Part shown: piece after piece, positions 1 through 11,561 of the stretch
Layout of the letters: each line of letters begins with the position of its first letter
Position numbering within the stretch: the first letter of the stretch is position 1
Source: Parapristionchus giblindavisi
Lineage: Eukaryota > Nematoda > Chromadorea > Rhabditida > Diplogasteridae
Direction of reading: 5' to 3'
NCBI GenBank assembly: GCA_943737045.1
Contig: CALSFV010000090.1
Span: forward strand, 124,001 to 188,000
DNA length: 64,000 nt
Position numbers and translations under genes: made by a program
The notes under the pieces: model-generated
Database searches by the model: none
What the model saw: only the letters and a program-made list of their open reading frames with translations
Told to the model about the DNA's origin: nothing

Positions 1-56
1 ACCATCCTATTTTGGTCAATCCTACTGACTACCGTATACTTCCGAATTCCGTTCAG

Positions 57-158
57 GACAAGCGCAAGTTCGAAGTGCGCGTGTGCTCTTCACCGAAGAG
101 CAAACGACGACCGCACCGACGACCTGATGACGAAGATGAAGCAAAAACATCGGTGTGA
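57..158 (+). CDS. Terminal exon of a p53/p63-family-like gene (5' part outside window)
   Basis: A splice acceptor (GTTCAG) ends at 56 and opens a 33-codon reading frame closed by TGA at 156-158. It begins D-K-R-K and then reads FEVRVC, followed by S-S-P-K and a K/R-rich then acidic tail ending K-T-S-V. In known p53, p63 and p73 proteins FEVRVC lies in the last strand of the DNA-binding domain, just after the L-G-R turn, and is followed by C-P and a basic stretch (R-x-R). The match is short but specific, and the exon start sits where animal p53 genes also have a splice junction. No oligomerisation or SAM domain follows before the stop, so the encoded isoform would end right after the DNA-binding domain with a basic tail. 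The rest of the gene lies upstream of the window. The family assignment is inference from six identical residues plus context. Confidence 0.5.
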   Translation, partial: DKRKFEVRVCSSPKSKRRPHRRPDDEDEAKTSV

Positions 159-213
159 CGATTATCGATTGGTTATTGATTGATTGATTATTGAATTATT
201 GATTGATAATGAT

Positions 214-219
214 AATAAA
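214..219 (+). terminator. Poly(A) signal of the p53-like gene
   Basis: AATAAA lies 56 bases after the stop codon in an AT-rich stretch of repeated GATTGATTATT units. The spacing fits a short nematode 3'UTR. Confidence 0.45.
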
Positions 220-3200
220 TGATCTCTTCAAATCGTCTCTGTTCCTGCTCGTACCAGGCTATAAAAAGAATGGAGAACGGGCGGCGAGAGACAACGCCAA
301 AGTGGGAGAGTACCAGACGGCTAGAGACAAGAGAGAGAATGTGCGATAGTGAGAGAGCGTTTGAGGACAGCGGGGACGAGAGAGAGAAGGGCGCAGAAGA
401 GATCATCCCTACCCCTAGCTAGGGGTGAGGAATGCTATAGGGAGCGAGAGAGAAAGATGCGAAATTGTGGGCGGAGTCTGCGAATTGGGCCCGATCTTTT
501 TGCTTACATTACCAAAGAAATTGGCGTAATTCGGCCAAAACTTGACCAAATCGCTCGTTTCAAAAACGACTACCGACGAAATATTGGTCTCTATCGATCT
601 GCAGTAGCCTCTTAGTTAGTATACCGTGGGATCATGCCTGAAATCACTCCTAAACAAAATCTTTTTGCTTTGAATTTCCGAAAACGCGATCGGTCCCCGG
701 GTTGTTTTGAGGGGGTGGCGCGGCCTTTATTCGTTTGTTGTGTGGTTTGTCCCCTTAGGCGAGAGTGAGAGAGAGGGGAGAGGGAGGGACAGGCACCAGG
801 CCGTACCACCCTCCCCTAGAACGACGAACACTCTCACTCTCTCTCTCTTTTGCCCTCTGCGTCTCTGCCCGCCAATATATGCGCACTCTCGATTAGTCTC
901 CGTTGAGAGTCTCGCACTGTTGATGAGTGTCTGGTAGTCTGGCCGCTCTCGCCGTTCCACCCTCCGGGCTGGCACGATGGGTTGTTTATGTGTGTCCACT
1001 CTCTCGTTTTGGGTAGGATAACCTCCCTCTAGGGTTTCTTTCTCCCTCTCCCTCTCCCTCTCCCTCTCCATCTCCACTCATCTTTTGATTCGTTCGCCCT
1101 TACAAATCCGTATAGGCGTTCCGGACAAACAGAATATAAAGAAGAAGAAGAAGAGAATGAAACAGATAACCAACAAAGACACATAGTATATTATAAACGT
1201 AGCGGCCGAAACTTCATGAAGCACAATTGTTATTACTTCAAAGTTCGCATCTCAAAATTCATACATTAAAATGTGCATGCAATCCTATACTAGTACATTT
1301 TCATATATTCATTTATCTTATGTACTCACTTAGTACTCGGTAAGTAACGCATAGTTTCAAAAAGACTACATAATGTTTAAAAAAATTTTCGATGTGAAAT
1401 CTTTAGCCTGTAGTTGATCAAAAGTTTTAAAGATCAAAGATCAATCAAATCAATATAAAACCAATCGTTTGTTGCTATAATCATTTTGTCTCGATAACGT
1501 GACCTTCTCTCACTTTTTGTAAGTGTAAACCACTGTGACTTTCATCATTCCCCCATCTTTTTTCTCTCCCTCTCCCTTCCTCTCCCTCCATCTCTCCCTC
1601 TCCCTTCCTCTCCCTCCATCTCTCTCTCTCTCTCTCCATCTCCTTCTATCAATTTCTGAACTAGTAGACAGGGAGAAAGATAGAATAGCAAAAAGACACA
1701 ACAGCAAACTTTTCTTTGTTGGCATTTCTTCATGAACTGATCACTTTTGGTTGGAAAAAAACTAAGTTACTAAGAATAAATAGAATGTACAATTAAACGT
1801 TGTACACGCATGGTAATATTAAAATGTGAAAAATATCAGGATATAGTGTGAAATATACATGATAGTGCTTCGGTAGCTATGTCTACATAGTGGATGATTC
1901 TGATGACTATCGATAGATGGATGTCACAGTAGATGATCTACCTTATTGAGGATTACGTTATCAAGAGGATTAGTGCACAATGGTGGTCAATACAAGAAGA
2001 GAAACTGAAGAACGGCCCTCCCTTTATCGAGTAATATTCTTGATATGAATAAATTGATCGAAAATATCCTTTGTCCTCTGTCTCTTCATATCACACACTA
2101 TTTCTTTTTCTCTATCTATGAGAGGATGAAGAAACCGTATCCTCGACTGCCTTCTTGTTAGCAATTGTTGATGAATGTAGAAAAGAACGAAAACAGATTG
2201 TGTCTATAGTGAAGTGTTTTTTTCTTCGTTCGCGACTCGACACGGAGTACATGACAAACGACAATTCGGTTCTTCGTGGGGTAGACTCAGAGGTTAGACA
2301 ACGCTCTCTTCATTCCACACACTATCTCATCAATGTTCTGACTACAAGATAGCGATGAAGAGACCTCTCTCAAGTTCAAAGGTCAATACCGTAACCAACA
2401 TTTCTTAGCATGTGTATAGCAGTCGAAAGATCAAAGATCAATATATTAATAGCCATAGGATACTGTAGTCTGCCGAGGGTACTGTAGTCTACAGTCTACT
2501 GTATTTATGGAGGGAGTTTTGAACCTTGGCGTAGACAGGGTAGGATAGATGGAAGACGAAGATTAGATTTGAACAGAGAGACCTACTGTCAGAGACACTG
2601 TCTGCACTCTCTTCATTCCACACACTATCTCGTCCTTTCTCTGTCGACGAGAGAGCGTTGGGTGAAGAAGAGACCGTCGGCTGGCACCAGCACACTGACC
2701 CTTTATCTTGTACTCGTACTAATAATAAGATCAGTTTTGGTTACTGTAGTTTTCCCTATGATCAAAGATCAAAGATCAGATTATAAACAACACAAAACAT
2801 GAAGTTCATGTTTTGCTGATGTGTTTTTCATGATTGAATTTAATTGGGATTACTGTAGGGGGCGTGGTCGACTCTTTTTATCGGTTGATAACATCTTTTC
2901 ATCTCTTCTTTGAATTCGAAAAGTTTTTAACTCCCTGAAAGAAGAACTTTCTTCTTCTTTTCTTTCTTACTACTCCTACTTCGATTTAGCCAACGCCACA
3001 AAACCGTTCAAAAATGATGGTGTCACTCTACCTCTCCTTTTTCTACTACCCTCTCCCTCTCCCTCTTCCTGTCCCTCTCCCTCCCCTAGTCTCTCCCTCT
3101 CCCTCCCTCCCTCTGGCCTTGAAGTACATCTTTTGACTACTTTACTTCACTTTTTCTCCATTCAATCAACTCTCGAACTTTTTGATACTCTATCTATCCC

Positions 3201-6200
3201 TCTCCCTCTCCCCTAGTTTTCTCTCTCTACCTCTCGAACCTGATACTATCAACCAATTCACTTTTTCTTCTTACTTCCTCTTTTTTTAGAATTATTTTTA
3301 AGCTAGAAATTTAAAAAAAAAACTCTGGCGGATCGACTCCCTTAGAAAATCTCTTCAGTACTAAAAAAATAAATATTTTGACAATCAATCAATGAATGAA
3401 GAATATTGGTTTTCGTATATAGTCTATTTGTGAGTCATGTCTTTTGATGCTTCTTCGTCTTTTCTATTGTTTCAGTGGCTATATCTCTCCCTTCCCCTCT
3501 TGGATCTCTCCCTCTACCTCTTCCTCCCTCACCCTGGAAACTCTACTTCTTCCTCTTTTTTCTCGTAACCAATAACTCCTACCCAAACATTTTCTCTATT
3601 ATCCTTTCGTCCTCCTCTCCTTCTCTCTCTACCTTTCTTTCCCCCAACATCTCCCTCTCCTTCTCTATTATTTCTTTTTTCTCCTTCATCTCTGTGTCAC
3701 ATCGACCGAAAAAATGCGTATACCAACCAGTTTCGAAGTTGACGGAGAGAGAGAGAGGGAGAGGGAGAAAAAAGAGAGGTAGAGAGAGATTGGTTGGGGT
3801 AAGATCTGGGGGAGACTATGCACTTTTAGAGTGTGGAATGGATGCTTTATTGACTCTTTTAAACGATTTTCGATTTGGTAACGATAAGATCGAGCCTGTT
3901 GATCTTTGATCTTATTATTAGTAACTTCCTTGTACGTGTTGTACATAGAATGTTTGGTTGTAGATCTCTTCCCTAGTTCTCTCTTTTCTCGTTCTCAAGA
4001 AACACTGAAACTCTTTCGTTAGGCTGGATGAAGGCGTTTTTGCCTCTCTCCCTCTCCCTCTCCCCCCACTCCCTCTCCCTCTCCCTCTCTTCCTCCCCCG
4101 TCCCCTCCTCCTCTCCTCCTCCGTCTCAAACGAAATCGATCGGAAAAAGCGCAGTTTCTCATTCTTTTTTTAACGTGACCGAGGGAGGAGGAAGAGGGAG
4201 GGGGCCTGGGGGTGGAGAGATCCTAGAGGGAGGGGAAGAGAGAGGGAAGAGGAGAGATAGGGAATGAGGTTTGAACAGATGAAGAGAGAAAGAGGGAGAA
4301 ACTAGCAAAAATTTCACGTGAGATAGAAAGAGAGGAGCTTTTTTTGACGGAGAGAGCATTCGATGTTTCTCTCCCTCTCCCTCTCCCTCTCTCCTAGTCG
4401 TTTCGTTCGTGAGGGTAGAGAGAGAGAGAAACGTTTGCTAGTTCGTCTCTTCTTCTTCTTCCCAAACTCCATCCCTCCCCCTTCTCAAAAACATTTTGTT
4501 TGAGAGTGTTGCTCATCGATCTTTTTTCACTGACCTTAATCAATCGATTATCGATTGATTTATCGATTTTTAATCTTGATTACAGTATGACATCATCATA
4601 CACACTTTCCTGATTGTCAGGGACGCTCATGGTTATAGTAATTTAGATAATGGAAATCTAGAATCGAGTCCCCCTTTCTTCTATTTCTTCTAGAGACATT
4701 GCATGTTCGAGATAGGCCTCCCTTTCCACCCCCAGGCTTTCCTCCCTCTCTCCCTCTCCCTCTCCATCGCTCACTCTCTCCCTTCCTCTCCCTCTCTCCC
4801 TCTCCCTCTTGAATCTCTCCCTCTCTCTCTTCTACTAAATTTGCATCCTCGTTCTCGGGCCCTATTCTGGCCAGCTGTCACGGTGAAGAAAGAGACAATC
4901 GAAATGAAGAAAGAGTAGAGAGAAGATGCAAAAGCTGTTCCCCTCTCCCTCTCCCTCTATAGATCTGTTGATCTACCATTACAATATATTTATGCCTTGT
5001 TGCGAGGCAAAACGGGGAATCATCTTTATAAGTTTCATGAATCAGCGCATGAAGAAATCGTAAATAGAAACTATGAATGTAAGGATGAATCAATAATTTC
5101 ACCGGTTTGATCTATCATCAATCGATAATTGATTTGTCCTTCGGTAAGGTTGAAACAGTTCTTTATCACATAAAAGTGCAATTTCATCTCTCCTTATCCC
5201 CCTTTCTCTCATCTCTCAAACTTTCTTCATAAAGCGTTCAAATCCCGTTCGAGACCCCGTTTTCCATTCGACTTTTTGATTCCCTCTCCCTCTCTCCCTC
5301 TCCTTCTCTCCCTCACACTCCCTCTCCCTTCTACCCATAGGGTTCTTATCCCCTTCCATTTCTTCACTCTAACTCCCTTTCGCAATATGTTTCAACGAAC
5401 TACTTCTTTCTTGTGTTTGTTCCAACATTTTTTCTCGCTCCCACTCTCCCCCTTCCTCCCCTCCCCTCCCCTCTCCCTCTCCCTCTCCCCTCTCCCTCTC
5501 CCTCTCCCTCCTCCGTCTCCCTCTCTCTTACTCTTTCTGAAACGCAGTTTGTTTAGTGTGAACCTTCAAACATTTTATTTATCTATTTATTTGTTTATTT
5601 CATCAAATTTATGTTTATAAACATTTTACTGCAAAGGGAGAGAGGATGGATGGAGTTGTTGCGTGATAATATTAATAATACTTTCCTTATTTATATCCTT
5701 ACATTATGCAAAATCGCACTAATAATATAGTGCAAACCATTACTAGTTCATATGTCACACCCTGAGGGAGAGGGAGAGGTAGAGGTAGAAGGAGAGGGAG
5801 AGGCAGGTTGCCCTTTTCTTCTATCTCCAAGAACGACTATTTTTGTATATTTCGTCCTTTAACGGTACTTACTGCTACGTGTTTTGCAGTGTTAGATCGT
5901 GTAAAATAAGGCTTCCTCCCTTTCTGTCTGTATTAAACTATGGAACTGACACTCTTGTAGAATGGTTACAGGACTTGAAAAATGGAGATAAACAAGAACG
6001 AAAAAGGAGAGGGAGAGAGATCCTAGAGGGAGAGGGAGAGATCCTAGAGGGAGAGAGGGATAAACTATTCGGGGACACTGTTCTCATCTATCACCTTTCA
6101 CTTATTTTCCTCTGCCTTCTCTAACCTTGTCTCTAACCATCTGCACTCTCTCGCATTCCTGTACTCTCTAGCCCCCAGCTATGCAAATTCATATGTAGTT

Positions 6201-7506
6201 CTATTGAGGACGTGAGAGGGAGAGGGAGGAAAAAGGTAGAGGGAGAGATTTGGGGGGAACGACCGCCCCCTTTCCCCCCACTCCTCCTCTTCCTCTCTCA
6301 ACTTGTTTTTCTCTGTGCACTGCACTTCTTTTTTTGTCCTCTATCCCCTCCTCCACTATTCTGTCTCTTTTCTGCACAAATTTTCTCTGTTCTGCGAATC
6401 TATGACTTCACTCTCTACCTCTCCCCTTGGATCTCCCCCTCTCCCTCTTGGATCTCTCCCTCTCCCTCTCCCCCAGTCTCTCCCTCTCTCTTTTTCATCG
6501 CTCTAATCATTCCGTTGAAGAGTATTCGAGCAATTAAGTGTTTAGTCGTTTCTTATACGCAAAAGGTGCTGTTCACTCGATTTTTCTTGCTTCTCTCTTG
6601 CTCTCCCTCTCCCACTCCTTCTACCTCTACCTCTCCCTCTCCCCCAGCTCCTCTCTCCATCTCCCTCACCCTATCATCTCTACGTTATCAAATGAACCTA
6701 CCCTCTTTCCTTCACCCCCCTAAATGGTTAAGAAGAGCTGATAAAAAATATCAATGTCAAGCAAAGGTAAAGTGATAGACGGGCAGGGAGGAGAGGTATA
6801 AGGAGAGGGAGAGGGCGGGGGAAGAGGGAGAGGGAGAGAAGGAGAGGAAGAGGGAGGGGAGAGAAAGGTAGATGTAGAAGTTTTTAAAGTGATTTGTCAT
6901 GGGAATCGCAGTGAAACCTGTAGAGCTTAAACTTTGTTTTATTAAACATCGCTAATTGTTTATAGAAATGAGTTTGGTTTACTAATAAATATTTCTATGA
7001 ATACATTTTTATGTTTATTACAATCTACTTCTTTTTTTGATGATGGTTTTTTATCTTAGTTTTGACTTTTTGCTAAATTTAATGGACCGGGAAAGTAGAC
7101 GGAAAATGCAACTTTCCGAGTTCCAAAATGGGGTAGTACTTTTAGTAGTCACGAATTCCGTTCTTTTCTTATGTTTATATTGCATATAAGTTTTGTATTT
7201 ACTTGCATATTTATATTGCAATCAGTCCTTTCTTTCAGATCCCCTCTTTAGTTCTACCTCTGCTTCTGTCTCTTTCTCAACTGAATTCAATAGCAGTCTT
7301 TTGCAAGCGATAGAAGTCCCGGTTTTGTACTTTGTCATGCCTCACATACCTCATTTTAAGAAGAAGAAGAAAAGGGAGAGGGAGGCTGGGTTACTGTAGC
7401 TTGTACTACCTTCAAAGTCTTATATCCTATTGTTTCCAAGGGTTTCGCATATTTTAGCCCGACTTTTGATTATGAACGAAAGACCATTTTAGAATGAGGA
7501 ATGACC

Positions 7507-7594
7507 GAGAGGGAGAGGGAGAGGGAGAGGGAGAGGGAGAGGGAGAGGGAGAGGGAGAGAGAGAGGGAGAGGGAGAGGGAGAGGGAGAGGGAGG
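7507..7594 (+). repeat. (GGGAGA)n array
   Basis: A nearly uninterrupted run of the hexamer GGGAGA (equally GAGAGG), about 14 units with one GA slip in the middle. All purine on this strand, so it could form triplex or other non-B DNA. Confidence 0.9.
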
Positions 7595-8542
7595 GTGCCG
7601 GCTGGTTGGAGAGTGCGCGACGTGGTTGTTGTTCGCAAGTGACCACTACTCTCTTTCTCTGTGTCTCTCTCCCTCTCCTTATCTCTCATTCTCCCTCTTT
7701 CGATGACCCCGTCCATTCTCTCTTCCGCCCCTGAGGGGGGACTCTCTCCCTCTCGAACCCTTTCTGCACTTGTTTACTGCAACGCGCCACCCAAGTTCCC
7801 TCTCCTTCTCTCCGTCTCCCTCTCCTTCTCCCTCTCCCTCTCCCTCTCCTTCTCTCCCTCTCCCTCTCCATCTATCCTTCATCCGTTCTTCTGCAAACCC
7901 CTAACAATTTCTCACTACGAACCTCTTTCTCTCTGTCCGGACGTTTCGCGCGTTTTTTCATCCCCATGTTCCATTGAACCTTTGACTGTAGACCATCTTT
8001 CATTCCAAACCACTTCTCCATTTCCCTCCGTTCCTTACCGTATACCATATACCGTATACCGTATACCAAATACATTATTTCGCAGCGCAGAAGAATAAGC
8101 CAGGGACATGGGGAATTGCTTGCATTTTCTTATCCTAAACATTGTTTTTTTTGCATCTTCTACTCAATATTTTAGAGACTACCGTATACCGTAATCAAGT
8201 TATCACTTATTTACAATCTTGTTTTGAACGCTACCGTAATCTGTCTCTTATCTCTGATCTATATCTTTAATCTACCGTAATCCTAATTTCTTTTTGTAAT
8301 CTGTCAATTATTGATTTTTCTTGAGGTGTTGATTATGGATTTGACCTACAGTATCTACTTTGAGGTAATCAATACCGTATCCGTTTGATCATGTGATCTA
8401 CCATAATCGATCGATATTGTACACACTTTGACCCGCTCTCTTATCAGCAACAACAATTCGCGTTTTTTGTGTGTTAATATTGTCTTTCGCAGCGTGATAG
8501 ATTGAAGCATTGTGATATAAGGATAGCATGGTATCTATTGGC

Positions 8543-8816
8543 AGAGGGAGAGGGAGAGGGAGAGGGAGAGGGAGAGGGAGAGGGAGAGGGAAAGGGAGAG
8601 GGAGAGGGAAAGGGAAAGGGAGAGGGAGAGGGAGAGGGAGAGGGAAAGGGAAAGGGAGAGGGAGAGGGAGAGGGAGAGGGAGAGGGAGAGGGAGAGGGAG
8701 AGGGAAAGGGAAAGGGAGAGGGAGAGGGAGAGGGAGAGGGAGAGATCCAAGATGGAGAGGGAGAGGGAGAATGAGAGGGAGAGAAAGGAAGGAGGGAGTA
8801 GGAGAGGGAGAGAGAA
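8543..8816 (+). repeat. Largest (GGGAGA)n array with GGGAAA variants
   Basis: About 270 bases of almost pure purine built from GGGAGA with interspersed GGGAAA variant units. The variants come in a recurring higher-order pattern, seen near 8590-8620, 8645-8658 and 8704-8717, which suggests block duplication. At 8744-8756 the array is broken by a spacer containing GATCCAAGATGG, then resumes in degenerate form. Confidence 0.9.
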
Positions 8817-9105
8817 CTTCAAAACAGATCATCTCTTGCGAACAGGCGCTCACAGTTTTGTTGCGAGTTCGGCACTTTTTAGTGGGGAGAAAGAAGTCGT
8901 TTATTCTGAAATGGTAGGGGAGAGAGAAAGGAGAGGGGGAGAGAGAGGGAGAAAGAGAGGGAGAGGGAGAGATGGGTTCACAAACCCATCTTTCTTCTTC
9001 AGTCTTCTCTATTCTTCTTTTTCATCTAGATAGATTCCTCGTCCCTCTTTTAAGGCTCATTTGCATAGCACGCAAGCTATCTATGAACGTTTCTCTTCCT
9101 CGCTC

Positions 9106-9108
<3 letters not shown>

Positions 9109-9152
<44 letters not shown>
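9109..9152 (+). repeat. (CT)n microsatellite
   Basis: About 22 perfect CT dinucleotides followed by degenerate CTCC units. It differs from the surrounding hexamer tracts in being a pure dinucleotide. Confidence 0.9.
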
Positions 9153-9153
<1 letters not shown>

Positions 9154-10459
9154 TCTCTCCCCCCTCTATTTCTCTCTCCCTCCCCATCTTCAGTATTTCT
9201 CAAATTGCTCCCTGGAGCGCGATCATAAAAAGGAAACATCTGGTCTGTGTTTCAAGGAGAGTGAAGAGGGAGGTTCAAGTCGATTTTTCAGTGGTGACAT
9301 CGAACCGTTTCTCTCCCTCTCCTTATTCTCTCCCTCTCCCTCTCCTTATTCTCTCCCTCTCCCTCTCCTTTTTCTCTCCCTCTCCTTATTCTCTCCCTCT
9401 CCCTCTATGTCTATACTTTCAAGGGCAAAAGGTTCTTCCTCTTCTCCTCTCTCTCTCATTTCAATTTTCTTACTCTTCGCATTGTCATTTTCAAATTTAG
9501 CACGTTTTTCTATTTTGAATTTTTGTAACTTTTTTCGCTTCGCTTCAAATGTTGGCTTTATCACTGATTTTGTGGTTTTTGGTGTAAAAACAGTCCAAAA
9601 TGGAATCTTGATCGCTAATATGACTAAAACTCAAAAAAAAGAAAAGAAACGAAATAAACAAAAAAGTTAGTCGTAACTTTTGAAGAAATGAGCTTCCTGG
9701 ATTTTTCATATGAAGAGAATGGATTATGTTTGTTATTCATCTAATATTTGTAAGTGTCTATTAGCTTATTCTTTGCTCAAAAGTCACGAGAATTAAACAA
9801 AATCAGAGAAAATCTCCTCGATTTGAAAAATTATTCATTTGCATATCTCATCATTCTCTTTTCTCTATTCTGTTCTAAATAATTTACGATCCCTTTAACT
9901 ATAATCATGCTTAAAGTTCAGAAACAGAAGTTTAATTGTACTCTGTTCTTAAAGGAATCGTTATCTCTGTCAATGGCCTCTTCATTGCGCACACTATTTC
10001 TCTGTTTTCTAACAGCGAGAGAGCATTGCGCGTCGAAGTGACCATTGAGAGAGGTTACACTCCCTTTAAGTGAAATATCTGCATTTTTCTCTCTTTTTAT
10101 TTCAATTTCATGAATTTTGAACACTGGAAATATGCGCTTTTTTAATTAGGATAAATGCAGCAACATACAGAAAATCACGTCATTCGAACATTCGAGATAT
10201 AAGGAGATTTACATGAACGTTCGATGTTTCCCTCTTCTCACCCATATTTATTGTTCAGAAATCGTCAAGTCTATTCATAAAAAGACATGATTATTGTATC
10301 TTTAATCTCGAACGTACTTTACATTGCATGTTTGGACCTGATATTGCAAAAATAAGTTAATTCCTATTTGGTTTCTTGTCCGATGTACTTTGGATAATTA
10401 GCGTCCACGTCCCTCTTGAGCTTGTGCCGGTCACTCTCTACCTCTTCCTTTCGAATCTG

Positions 10460-10522
10460 AGGGAGAGGAAGAGGGAGAGGGAGAGGGAGAGGGAGAGGGA
10501 GAGGGAGAGGGAGAGGGAGAGG
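10460..10522 (+). repeat. (GGGAGA)n array
   Basis: About ten tandem GGGAGA units. A second degenerate tract follows at 10575-10630 and a pyrimidine tract at 10690-10770, so purine-rich and pyrimidine-rich tracts face each other within 300 bases and could pair in a single strand. Confidence 0.9.
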
Positions 10523-11246
10523 ACTGAATATGTAGACTCAAGTCACACGGTAGGCAATATATAGAGTGCAGATAGGGTAGAGGGAGAGGGAGACAGAGAG
10601 GGAGAGAAGAGGAGGGAGAGGGAGAGATGTGAAGCTTCGGATGCGAAAAAGGTCTACACAAGTACAGTGGCACTTTTTCTTGCCAATGCTTATGCTCTCT
10701 CCCTCTTTCACTCTCTTTCCTTCTCTCTCTCTCTCTCTCTCTCTCTTTCCCTATCCCTCCCTCTCCTTCTTCTCGTTCTCCAAAGCTTCTGCAGTAGAAG
10801 TACAACTAGGAAAAGACTGTGCGAGGACTCAAATGGAAAATAAGTCCTATGACGCGCCTTCCACTGACTAGCACGGAGGTTACATTAACCTAACCGACCG
10901 TAACCTTCTCAATTCCTACCGTAACTTACATATTATTAATTCTTATCGTAATCTATCGCTATTACCGTAATCAATTGTACTTTCATCTCTTATCGTATAC
11001 AACCGTATTCTCACAAGCTCTTCGTAATCTGTCGTATTCTAAACATTGCAATCTACCGTATAATCAAATCATACCGTAATCCCATCTCTTCTCCTCAAGA
11101 TTTGTTTATTCACCCTCGTCGATTCGTTTTCTTGCAATCTGCCCTCCTCCTCCTCCTCTTTTTGATGCACTTTCGGTCTTCCACGGCAGTTCAGCACTTT
11201 TTTCCGAAAATATGTTTATGCTGTGTCTCTACCTCTTGCAAGAGGC

Positions 11247-11290
11247 AGAGAGGGAGAAGGAGAGGGAGAGGGAGAGGGAGAGGGAGAGGC
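11247..11290 (+). repeat. (GGGAGA)n array nearest hbl-1
   Basis: Seven or so GGGAGA units about 270 bases before the hbl-1 start codon. It is the last such tract before the gene; only one degenerate tract (19042-19090) occurs later in the window. Confidence 0.85.
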
Positions 11291-11561
11291 ACACTCACCC
11301 GTTCCTCCTATTTTTGTCCTTCTGTGACATCCTACCGTAGTACGTGTATTGACTCGATTTGTTTGTGATCACCCATTCCATAAATCACTTCCCGGTACAA
11401 ATTTTTGACTAATTTACTCATTTTTTTCCAGAATGCGATCCACGAGTGAATAAGCCGTTCCGAGAGTAGCCCTCCCATTCCGATCTGTGATATCCGTCGT
11501 ATCCTCCTCGTAGCTCCGCACACCACCCTTGTCCACACCCTACCGTATTCCTATATACTAG

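Larger units (their letters stand above)
220..11561. repeat. 11-kb gene-poor region of (GGGAGA)n / (TCTCCC)n polypurine-polypyrimidine tracts
   Basis: No spliced or single-exon coding region is convincing here. Long open frames are low-complexity translations of the tracts (Gly-Glu, Arg-Glu, Ser-Leu, Pro-Leu). At least 25 tracts occur, some with purines on the + strand (for example 3740-3790, 4180-4262, 5763-5805, 6780-6870, 7507-7594, 8543-8816, 8919-8973, 10460-10522) and some with pyrimidines (1035-1075, 1555-1645, 3040-3112, 4030-4096, 4740-4830, 5281-5335, 5441-5530, 6425-6490, 6597-6665, 7795-7872, 9310-9408, 10690-10770). They are separated by ordinary AT-rich DNA with scattered TACCGTA motifs (for example 8036-8064, 8183-8280, 10895-11075). 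Position suggests this is the upstream regulatory region of hbl-1 plus any non-coding 5' exons; that role is inferred. Confidence 0.7.

Noticed and set aside
1134..1170. Possible small gene near the AAGAAGAAGAAG run
   Set aside because: Simple repeat only; no start, splice sites or protein-like frame.
7489..8853. Long Gly-Glu, Arg-Glu, Ser-Leu and Pro-Leu frames over the hexamer tracts
   Set aside because: Hexamer repeats are a multiple of three, so open frames exist in nearly every frame on both strands. There are no splice-linked neighbours and no domain.
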